Assembly (NCBI RefSeq): GCF_029931775.1
Contig: NC_079324.1
Coordinates: 61,325,268-61,389,267 of the forward strand
Length of the DNA stretch: 64,000 nt
Origin: Euleptes europaea
Taxonomy: Eukaryota; Chordata; Lepidosauria; Squamata; Sphaerodactylidae
Direction: 5' to 3'
A program made the translations under genes and the position numbers. This document shows positions 24,601 to 33,205 of the stretch, piece by piece. Position 1 is the stretch's first letter; every line of letters begins with the position of its first letter. Under the pieces are notes generated by a model. It was not told the DNA's origin, did not search any database, and saw nothing but the letters and a program-made list of their open reading frames with translations.

Positions 24601-27139
24601 CTTGGGTATGTCCCAGCTGGATTATTTTAAAATGCTGTACTTGGGGCTGCCATGGAAGAATGCCCAGAAACTTCATCTAGCCCAAAATGTGGCTACAACA
24701 GTTGTAGGTAGAACCTGCGGAGATGCACCAATGCTATATTCAGTCTGCTGGTTGCCAGTTAGTTTCTGCTCCCCAATTCAAAGTACTGATAGAATTCTAA
24801 AACTCTCACTGTTTTGAGACCGGGTACCAGCTCTACCTGTGTGAGCCTCGTGTGATTGACATAGTTGAGGTTGGCGAGTCTGCAGGACAAAATCCAGTTG
24901 TGGCCTCTAGAATTCCTCCCCTGGAACGTTTTCCCTACCCTCATAGTTTGCCTTCTGGAGCCTGGCTCAAACTATTTTGTTCCAGAGGCTGGTTTTATGC
25001 CCTGACTTGCTGTATTGATCTGTTCTAGTGGCTTTCTGATGCTATGATTTCTTATTGATTGCTGATTTTAATTTTTCCTATTAGTGCTTTGTGCGTGTTT
25101 GCTGATGTTTTGTGTGTGTGTTTTGTTTGCAAATTCGGTTTATCCCATTTTGTCGATAAAATATACATAGATTGAAGCTGATGGCAGGGGGTGGGAAAGC
25201 AATTGACAGAGCTAGATGGCATGGCCATTTGGGATACTGGACGCAATTTTCCTTTCCTCCCCATTTTGTGTTCTGGACCCAATCCAGATGGGTGGGAGAA
25301 GGCTTAATGGGGGAGGGGGTTGGGTAACAGTCCTATGGTGCTTGTTTGCTGGTGTTGGCTACCTATTGTCTTGGATTTTCTTTGTAAAAATTCCCTTCTA
25401 AGACTCTTTAGGTGTTCTTTAATAACAGAAAGACAAGATATCAATTCTCCAAATACTGAGCAACCGAATAAAACCTGGCAAAAAAATAAGGTCTTTCTGT
25501 ACATTTATAACTTTCCCCCCACCAGAAAGCATTAAGTGTGACGGTGCTCCGTGGAGGGGAAAGAATGCACCTGGGGCTCACACCTAAACGCTGGACTGGC
25601 AAAGGGCTTTTGGGGTAAGTGTTCCAAAAATGTTCTCTCCTAACCAGTGTCAGGGGGTAGATGTGTTGGTCTGCAGTTGAAGAGCTAGATTAGAATCCAG
25701 TAGCAGGTTAGACACCAACAAGAGTTGGTCTTGCGTTGTTTTTAATTGTTCAAATACGTCAGGTACCTGATGAAGGGAGCTTTGACTCTGGAAAGCTTAT
25801 CCCCTGAAAATCTTGTTGGTCTCTAAGGTGCTGCTGGACTCCAATCTAGCTCTACTCTTACACGGGCTGACGATATTGTACACCACATAAGTGAACAATC
25901 CTGAATTTCTGGGCTTGGGATCCACATAACGCCCTTCAATATGCACTGAATGCTGTATGTCGTAAGCAGGAACAAGTGGGAAATATGCAGCACTTCTTAA
26001 GTACCACGTACGGGGCTCCACATACAGTTACACTTGGCTGTCCTTCTCCTGTTTCTTACCAAGGGCTCTTTGGTGAGACCAGCAACTAATAGTACTGGCT
26101 TCCCGGCCACAAGACAGGCAGCTGCGTGCATTGGCTACTCTGTGTAGGATAAAACGTGAAGTGTGCTGGGATAACTATTAGTTATGAGTTGTTTTTTTTT
26201 TTTAGATATTTACACCCTGCTTTTCTCCCCAGTGTGGACCAAAAGCCTCTCACAACCCAATTCTCTTCATTTTATCCTAACAGCATCCCTGCGAGGTAGG
26301 CTAGGCTGAGTAACCGTGACTGGCCCAGGATCACCCAGTGAACTTCAAGGCAGAGTTGGGGATTTGAACCTGGGGCCATTGTAAAACCCAGTGTGGTAAA
26401 GCATTTAGAGGGTCAGATGAGGACTGGGAAATTTAGAGGGTCAGATGAGGACCTAAGAAAGCCAGCGTGGTGTAGTGGTTAAGAGCGGTGGTTTGGAGCG
26501 GTGGACTCTGATCTGGTGAATCGGGTTGGTTTCCCCTCTCCTCCACATGAAGCCAGCTGGATGACCTTGGGCTAGTCACAGCTCTCTTAGAGCTCTCTCA
26601 GCCCCACCTACCTCACAGGGTGTCTGTTGTGGGGAGGGGAAGGGAAGGTTATTGTAAGCCAGTTTGATTCTTCCTTAAGTGGTAGAGAAAGTTGGCATAT
26701 AAAAACTAACTCTTCTTCTTCTAAGCACAAATTTTCACTCTGCCTTGAAATTCTCTGGTTTATCTTGGGATAGTCACTCTCTACCAGTCTAGCCTACCAC
26801 ACAGGACTGCTGTGAGGAGAAAATGGAGTAGAAAGAGGTATACTAGTCTGGGTTCCTCGAAGGAAGGATAGGATCAAAATGTAAAATAGGATTGAGTGTG
26901 GCAGAAAGAAATTATATTGTTAAGTAAACAACAAATTAATCTGGAGGGGCCTGACATTCTTGGAAGTCCCTTCCCCCCCCCCCCCGCCCCATGCATGTTG
27001 TGTAGCATTTCTATTTTACTGGTTCTTAATACTTTTGGTTTTCCTCAAGAATGAAAGGTGGACAGTAAATTTAAAACAACCCCCCTCATTCTCTTTTCTC
27101 TTCTTCTCAAGTTGCAACATAGTTCCTTTGCAAAGATGA
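21626..27139 (+). CDS. PSMD9: 26S proteasome non-ATPase regulatory subunit 9 (p27 assembly chaperone), 6 exons, complete
   Basis: Assembly chaperone of the proteasome base (binds the Rpt4/Rpt5 ATPase module) and leaves before the 26S particle is mature. Exons: 21626-21745, 23123-23225, 23845-24044, 24175-24276, 25526-25614, 27112-27139; 642 nt, 213 aa plus stop. The start [14 protein letters not shown] is followed by a coiled coil ([20 protein letters not shown]), then the conserved [20 protein letters not shown], a second helical stretch ([18 protein letters not shown]) and a PDZ domain from about residue 130 ([39 protein letters not shown]). The C-terminus is CNIVPLQR, nearly the human one. 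Exon 3 ends at a GC (not GT) donor, TCG|GCAAGT; every other splice site is GT-AG. Slightly shorter than human (223 aa), mainly in the linker coded by exon 3. Confidence 0.93.
22570..22735 (+). mobile_element. Diverged tRNA-derived SINE (+)
   Basis: ACACGGAAGGTCCCATGCTT, CAGGCAATGG and TGCCTGATTCAGTAGAAGGC resemble the SINE at 18435-18645. The A box is lost. Confidence 0.5.
22815..23040 (-). mobile_element. tRNA-derived SINE (-) in PSMD9 intron 1
   Basis: Minus-strand copy: GAACACAGGAAGCTGCCCTA, AAGTCAGTATTGTCTATTCG, GACCTTCTGCATGCCTAGCA and GCTCTACAAACTGAGCCACA. Confidence 0.85.
23335..23700 (+). mobile_element. Penelope-like repeat fragment with hammerhead-like core
   Basis: Related over its whole length to 6822-7140. 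CTGATGA at 23506-23512, stem GGCC/GGCC, GAAA at 23525-23528, then CGCATATGGTGTG as in the other copy. Confidence 0.5.
24590..25170 (+). mobile_element. L2-like LINE fragment (+) in PSMD9 intron
   Basis: The + frame shows [36 protein letters not shown] and VCWLPVSF, matching the end of an L2-type reverse transcriptase ORF. It is followed by an AT-rich LINE tail. Decayed. Confidence 0.65.
25645..25875 (+). mobile_element. Repeat with hammerhead-like core
   Basis: Contains CTGATGA (25767-25773), GGGAG/CTCT pairing and GAAA (25791-25794), followed by TTGTTGGTCTCTAAGGTGCT and GCTGGACTC. The end sequence GGTGCTNCTGGACTC recurs in the inverted element at 53674-53922. Confidence 0.5.
26195..26410 (-). 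mobile_element. tRNA-derived SINE (-)
   Basis: TTCTCCCCAGTGTGGACCAA, CTGCGAGGTAGGCTAGGCTG and GGGGATTTGAACCTGGGG (complement of a B box). Similar to 55143-55400. Confidence 0.65.
26455..26725 (+). mobile_element. tRNA-related SINE (+)
   Basis: GCCAGCGTGGTGTAGTGGTT at the head and GTTGGCATATAAAAACTAAC at the tail. Internally deleted by comparison with the other copies. Confidence 0.8.
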
Positions 27140-27585
27140 TTTCCAAGGGCAAAGCTCTCAAGTCTGTTGGAATTTCATATTTCAACGCGGCAACCGTACA
27201 TCTTTACAAAGAAGCTGGAATATTGGAAACGAATCCTGAGATGCTGGTGTCGACTGCTGAGGAATTTTCGCACAGATGTGGTTTGCTGATCCACAGGATG
27301 AGTTTGCGTTGGCCTTGAGTGTTTTACCCCTCAGGTGTAAATCACATGAGAAAATTAGATCTTGTGGGTTTTATTTTAGGCAACTCATTGGGCATCTTCA
27401 TTGTCCTTTCCTATTTATTCAGTAAGGCAATGCTAGCGCCCATGGTTTTTTCCCTCTGCTTTTCTTTCTTCAGTTTTGGCAGTTGGGTTGGATTAATTTT
27501 CAGATTTCTGAAGTTGCCAAAGCAGAATTGTATTTTGTATTTCCACTAGTATAAGTGATCTGAATAAAATTCAAAACTTAGAACC
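27140..27585 (+). terminator. PSMD9: PSMD9 3' UTR and poly(A) signal
   Basis: Unique sequence after the PSMD9 stop codon, with AATAAA at 27563-27568. Cleavage is expected about 15-25 bp later. Confidence 0.65.
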
Positions 27586-27694
27586 ATGCATTTGTGCAAC
27601 TTATTAAATATGAATTAAAAATATTTAACTATGTTACATTTTACATGCTTTGGACAGATGGCTTATTCTTGCTTTTTTCTGGTATTAAACATCA

Positions 27695-27922
27695 GAAGTG
27701 CCGTGACCTGGATGGCCCAGGCTAGCCTGATCTCATCAGATCTCAGAAGCTAAGCAGGGTCAGCCCTGGTTAGTATTTGGATGGGAGACCACCAAGGAAT
27801 ATCAGGGTTGCTGTGCAGAGGAAGGCACTGGCAAACCACCTCTGTTAGTCTCTTGCCATGAAAACCCCAAAAAGGGGTCGCCATAAGTCGGCTGCGACTT
27901 GACGGCACTTTACACACACACA
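27695..27922 (+). mobile_element. 5S-rRNA-derived SINE (+)
   Basis: GATCTCATCAGATCTCAGAA, AAGCTAAGCAGGGTCAGCCC and GGTTAGTATTTGGATGGGAG match 5S rRNA through its internal promoter. The tail is GGTCGCCATAAGTCGGCTGC, then GACTTGACGGCACTTT and (AC)n. This is a retroposon, not a 5S gene: the 5S 3' end is replaced by the SINE tail. Confidence 0.85.
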
Positions 27923-27924
27923 CA

Positions 27925-28215
27925 AGAAGCCCCGTGGCACAGAGTGGTAAGCTGCAGTACTGCAGTCAAAAGCTCTGCTCATGACCTGAGTTCGATCCTG
28001 ACGAAAGTCGGTTTCAAGTAGCCGGCTCAAGGTTGACTCAGCCTTCCATCCTTCCATGGTCGGTACCCAGCTTGTTGGGGGTAAAGGGAAGATGACTGGG
28101 GAAGGCAATGGCAAACCAACCCCGTAAACATAGTCTGCTTAGTAAACATTGTGATGTGACATCACCCTGTGGGTCAGGAATGACCTGGTTCTTGCACAGG
28201 GGACCTTTACCTTAA
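27925..28215 (+). mobile_element. Sauria-type tRNA SINE (+)
   Basis: CCCCGTGGCACAGAGTGGTA, GAGTTCGATCCTGACG, CCGGCTCAAGGTTGACTCAG, GGGGAAGGCAATGGCAAACC and a Bov-B-like 3' tail GTGGGTCAGGAATGACCTGG ... GGGGACCTTTACC. Diagnostic of squamates. Confidence 0.85.
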
Positions 28216-28339
28216 ACATCAGATGCTGCCATATACAAGTCAAACTCTTGTTGCCTTGAATCCAGGGTCATATCTTCTTGGTTGGGTCTCAGTCCAAGCA
28301 AGGTTTTCCCCAGCACTAGCTACCTGAAGTATGTGCTGT

Positions 28340-28690
28340 ACAATTTATGATTCTTTCCTTTGCAATTGGCAGATTAGAGTGCAGATTTTGTAAAGTTCTC
28401 TGTAAATGCAGAGCTATTGAAGCGAATGGAAATGCCTTCTGTGTGTACCCTACAGTTCTTCTGCCTGTAAGGAATCATCTGTGGGTGCCACCCTGCAAAT
28501 GGGCAAAACCGACAACTGCCTATGCATGTGCATTCTCTGTTGTGGCCCCCACCTTATGGAACTGTCTGCCTGCTGAGGCCAGCAAGGCTCCCAACCTCCT
28601 GGCTTTCTGCAAACTATGCAAAACTGAATTATTCAAGAGGGATTTTTTTCACAGAAAATAGGGCTATACTGAAACAAAATGATTCAGAAA
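28340..28690 (+). mobile_element. L2-like LINE 3' end (+)
   Basis: The + frame shows AYACAFSVVAPTLWNCLPAE and LAFCKLCKTELFKRDFF (with breaks), the C-terminus typical of L2-type LINE ORFs. Confidence 0.65.
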
Positions 28691-28719
28691 GAAAGTTGGG
28701 GTAAAGGGTTAGGGACTAT

Positions 28720-28779
28720 AGAATCATAGAGTTGGAAGGGACCACCAGGGTCATCTAGTCCAAACCCATGCCAATGCAG
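28720..28779 (-). mobile_element. CR1 fragment left of the provirus (-)
   Basis: ATAGAATCATAGAGTTGGAA, GGGTCATCTAGTCC and CCAATGCAG. It continues at 43813 on the other side of the retrovirus, so the retrovirus landed inside this CR1 copy. Confidence 0.8.
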
Positions 28780-29863
28780 TGTTAGCCGAATTGCTCCTTT
28801 ATATGGGGAAATTAGCTGAGCAATCGGTAACTATGTATTTTTATAGCGATCTCGCACTCAACTATACCAGAATCCGTTTAATGAGACGTTTGAATAAGGA
28901 CAGAGACTAGGAGTTCCAAATTAAACAGTGTTTATGTATTCAGGCATTCAAATGGTGCATCACAAGCATACAAGAAGCTAGTAAATTAAAGGCAGTAGTA
29001 CAGGGACAGTTGCCAATTTGGCAGGATATCGTAGATTCAATATATTTACCTTATCTAGATGAGGTGTTGTCCAACTCACGCAGACTATGAACAGATTGAA
29101 AAGGAAAACCGAGATGGGGGTAGGGGTTCCCGTGGGCTTGACCAGCAAGGCGGGAGGGAGCGTGGTAAGGCTCGCGAAACCAAACCAACAGAGTAACGGC
29201 AAAGGTGCCAGGAAAGACCTAAGGTGACCTGAATGGGCCAGGGGTATCCTACTTATACTGTTTTCTGGGGGCGGGAAGAGGGGGTTTGACCCCTCCCAGG
29301 TTCCCAGGTGGCAAAAAGGTGGACAAAAGGATTAAGCTGTGTCTACCGGGGCAGGGTAGTGAGAATTTGGAAATCTATTATAATTCCAATGGCTTTCACA
29401 ACCCGAGATGGTCAAGAATCTTTCTGCTGATGGGATTTACATTCCGGAACAATAGGTGCGATCTGTGCAAATGTCCTGGGGTCTCTGCAGCTGGACAGGA
29501 GGGATGACTCATCTGGATATCAGGATTACTGCTAACGACTCATTGAGCAACGGAGGAAGTTGGGAGGGGGAGCAGCTCGCAGTGGGTACGTGGCTGTCAG
29601 CTCTCTGCGAAATGGCTGCTTCTAAAACAGAGATGTACAGGAACATGGCTCCTCTCAGGTTCACAAGAGACAGCCCTTTGCATCTGGTTCCTAGTAGCTG
29701 GTTGCCCGGGCTGGCAAGAGCGGCTGTGTCAGTTTCAAATGAGCCGCGCTGCGACTGCCCAGTAGCGTTTGAGGCAGGCGTGCGGCTAGAAAGCAGTCTG
29801 TGCGCTTGCATACCGGGTTGCCAGGTCCAGTCCTGGAGATGTAGGCAGGCTCGTATGCTATCA
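28780..29863 (-). repeat. 3' LTR of the retrovirus
   Basis: 1084 bp, equal in length to 42729-43812 and apparently identical. In viral orientation it starts TGATAGCATAC and ends GGCTAACA, the usual TG...CA ends. Confidence 0.93.
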
Positions 29864-29875
29864 ATTCCCCTCCTT
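29864..29875 (-). other. Polypurine tract of the retrovirus
   Basis: In viral orientation AAGGAGGGGAAT lies directly before the 3' LTR, the expected place for plus-strand priming in the family. Confidence 0.8.
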
Positions 29876-32800
29876 GCCGCCTGAAGACAACGTCTGAAAT
29901 GGCGGCACACCTAACACGTGTTGATTGAAGTCTTGATTGGAGACACCGGGGTCGGGTTGCATTGGCCAATGGAGGTTTGGGAACCATTTGTCCTATACTA
30001 AAACCTTAGATTAAAAACGGGGCCGCCTAGTGAAGTTGGACAACCTCTCAAGAAGTGTGCATTGTTAAATTTGCAAGCATATTTCAGGGCGGATGCATTG
30101 CATGTATCAAAGCATCCGGTTCATCTTACAGTACAAAATAAAACATTGTTTTCTAAACTCAAGCTTACATTGCTAAACTAACAAACTGAAAACATATACA
30201 TTGAGTCATAACAGTATACATAGGATACAAAGAAAAAACCTTAGGCAAAACTGCCGGATGTAAAAAGGAAAAACTTTGTACCCTTTTTAAAGTTACAGAT
30301 AGACAAAGATAGAAAGACATACCGCTGGTTTACAAGCATTCGTTTTAGGATCTGGAAAATCTCGTTCCCCTCCTAGTAGAAGGGTGAAGGTACACGTAAA
30401 CACAATGGTTTCCAGTTCGCTCCTCCCCATGGTAAAGAGAGGGGGGGGAGCTAATTAAAAAAAAAAATCTTCTTTGCCTCTTCCGTTGGCAATCGGCTGG
30501 GCTCGGCTATCTTCGTGCTTCTTCGGTAGCACTCTTCGGGGCCTCGCCTGTCTCGGGGGTTGGTATGGGATGGCCTGACTAAGGGGGCGTGGGGTGATTT
30601 ACATACAGCCTTGCAAGGCATTCTGGTTAGATCTAGGGCCATGCTAGGGGCACAATAAGATTACTATACCATTTCACTCTGGCACCTCTGCCTGTCATCA
30701 AGGGGTCAAGTGGTCTGGGACCCTTCCTGCGCACTGGTTTTGTGCCCACTATATCCTTTTAGGGTTGATCTATTGTAGTGGATGCCCTCGCCTTCCATAG
30801 CCATCCATCAATCATGAAGACTCGCGCTTGCGCGGTCTTCACTATGGTACCTCTCGGGGGTGGCGCCTATCTTGCGGGTCACCAAAGGTGACCTCGTTGG
30901 CTTACACTCGCGCCATTCTGGTTTCGGCCGGATGATCCCGCCGGGCGAACCGTCGAGGCTCTGACTAATGAAGCGATTCCATTTGGTCAGGCTGGAATCG
31001 CTTCCTCGGGAAGGGCCTCAATACTCTTGGTAAAAGATAGATCAAACAAAATATATACACAACACACGCATTAAAACATATATGCATAACTAGAGCCTTA
31101 GGGTTGGAGGGGCGGTCGTATGCAAATGGCGGGCATACTGGCATGTTGGGTAGGGGCACCTGTGGGGGATTAGGTCTGTCTTTGACCTTCCTAGTATGGG
31201 CTTTTTGCAATTTTGAGTCGGTCGCCATGCTAGGTGCGTCTACAGCTGTCGTGGACCCGGAGGACTTTCTAGCCTCTACTCTTTATCGAGCCGGCCTAGT
31301 GCTGGCCGTGGGCTGGCGGTCCAAAACCGGCCCGACAACAACTGGCATTGGCCTCCAAGGCACAGGCCAGGTCAGACAGCTCCATTCCCGCGAGTACCAC
31401 AGCGAAACTGCCATCAAATTCCTGACTGTTCCCAGTCAATTTTTCCAAAGGGGCAAGCCGAAAAGGGGTAGCCCCGCCTATGAAGGTCAAAGAACAGACT
31501 TAACAGATGGGGGAAAGAGCCCGGATGCGGTCCTATCGGCAAAGGCCGGCCTTTCTCGGATTTCTCCGTAAGGGAAAGGTGTCAATCATTCCTAGTCTCG
31601 CGGCCTTTCGAGCTGCGGACCTTCGCTTTACTGATATCACGTTGGAGGCGATTTTGGGGGAGGAGAGGCATTTTGCATAAGGCGCAGGGTATTATGGTAC
31701 ACAATACATTTACACATTTCCTAATAAAACCTTTGCAATAACATTTCTATATCCAGGTGTCTGTAAGGCCTTTCCTGGTTTCCTATTCTTATACATATGG
31801 GAAAAATACTAGATGAGAGGTTTAGTTGGACACAGTCTGCAGAAGGTAACCGGGGCTAGGGGACCAAGTTAGACCGAGGCGCAATCCATTAGCTCTAAGC
31901 TAATTTTCCCTGGTGGCATGTCCCCACACCCACCAGTAAATGCGGTCCTACCCCACTAGGCCCAGGTGGGCCTTCTGGATTGCACGCGGATCATTCTGGT
32001 TTTGGATAGTCAGCCCACTGAGCGGGCTAACTATGTAACCAGGACCTTGGGGTTTCTTCCTAACAGGGCGATTCTACAGGAGCCGGAATCGCCTTCTCGG
32101 GGGGAGACCTCTCCTATACTGGTAAAAGATAGAATTCCAACTAAACAAAGCAGCATATACAACAACATTTCCTATACTTGACTTGGTATGCTCCAAGGGG
32201 AGGGGGCGAGGGGACTTCATGCTAAAACTGCGCAGACTCGGTCTGCACCAAAGGGTCCGGCTTATGCAAATTTTTGAGACCAGGGGCTTGATGGGTAACT
32301 GACTGCTCCTGGTGTTCAGACAGGTATTCAGCCTAGGTGCTGTCCGTTAAAGAGACAGCTGCAGATTTTTGACACAGAGAAGGGTGCTGGCTTTCCAGGG
32401 GAATGTTTGTTTTTCGGTGGGAGGGGGCCCCTGTGATTTCAAGGCGGGTGTCTTTAGGAGACCATGCGGCGGCAGTGGAGGCCCTCCTGCATTGGTGGGT
32501 GGGCCGTCCAAAACCAGGATGGCCCGAGTGTTTGCACACCCCACCGCCGCAAGGCCTTCTTCTCCGGCAATCAATATGTCCGCTTTGCACGGGCGTCCTT
32601 CATTAGCTTGAAATCGGTCGTTGCACCGAGGCTCCCGCCTTTACGGTGGGTGTGAGGACGCGCCACCAGCGGACTCAATTCCGGAGAGAAGGAAAAAAAA
32701 AACCTTCTAATTTTTGTGCCCGGGGTTTGGTCAATAACAACCCCACTTTGGATGTTAAAGAAAAAAAAATATTGAATTCATGGAAGGGGGAGTGTTCCCT

Positions 32801-33114
32801 CCTTCCCAACTAGAGGGGGCTATGGAATGCTGGGGGGGTTTTCTGACCTTAAGAACAATTCATAAAAATACACATAATGCATACAACAATATGAAATTCA
32901 TTTAGGTGTGCGCGCGCAGCCTGCATTGATCGTGGCATGCCGCTGGGGGTGGAGAGGCCTCTGCACTTGGCACTAGGCATTATGGTCATTCATATTTATG
33001 CCTTTCCACAATAAAATCTCTACAACTAGTTCATCCCTTTTTCCATTTGAGTGGCTTATCTGTGTTACACACTTTTACTTGCCACAATAATAATAATAAA
33101 ATTGCTAGACAAGC

Positions 33115-33115
33115 C

Positions 33116-33170
<55 letters not shown>
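33115..33170. repeat. (AG)n microsatellite inside the retrovirus
   Basis: Nearly pure GA/AG dinucleotide run just downstream (viral sense) of the env reading frame. Confidence 0.9.
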
Positions 33171-33205
33171 TGGAGAAATGGAGGGTTCCATCTCCTCCCT
33201 TTCTT

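Larger units (their letters stand above)
29864..33205 (-). other. 3.3-kb post-env region of the retrovirus with a diverged tandem duplication
   Basis: No long reading frame exists on either strand. Two blocks, about 30890-31750 and 31960-33040, share ordered landmarks: CATTCTGGTTT, a GCGATTC...GAATCGC hairpin, TTGGTAAAAGATAG / CTGGTAAAAGATAG, GTCCAAAACC, GGCATTATGG-like sequence and AATAAAAYCT. The region also has a strong hairpin GAAGACTCGCGC / GCGCGGTCTTC at 30816-30840. Most class I retroviruses have very little between env and the 3' LTR, so this segment is unexplained. Confidence 0.7.

Noticed and set aside
27720-27830. Possible 5S rRNA gene
   Set aside because: The 5S similarity stops before the 5S 3' end and continues into a SINE tail with an AC run; other copies show the same chimera.
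28978-29910. Open frames of 73-142 codons inside the LTRs
   Set aside because: They repeat in both LTRs simply because the LTRs are the same; no domain or start context supports translation.
31104-31571. 155-aa plus-strand open frame in the retrovirus
   Set aside because: Antisense to the element, no counterpart in the sister block and no recognisable domain.
30965-32590. Possible accessory genes between env and the 3' LTR (frames of 64-87 codons, minus strand)
   Set aside because: Too short, and not conserved as protein between the two duplicated blocks, whereas the hairpin is conserved.
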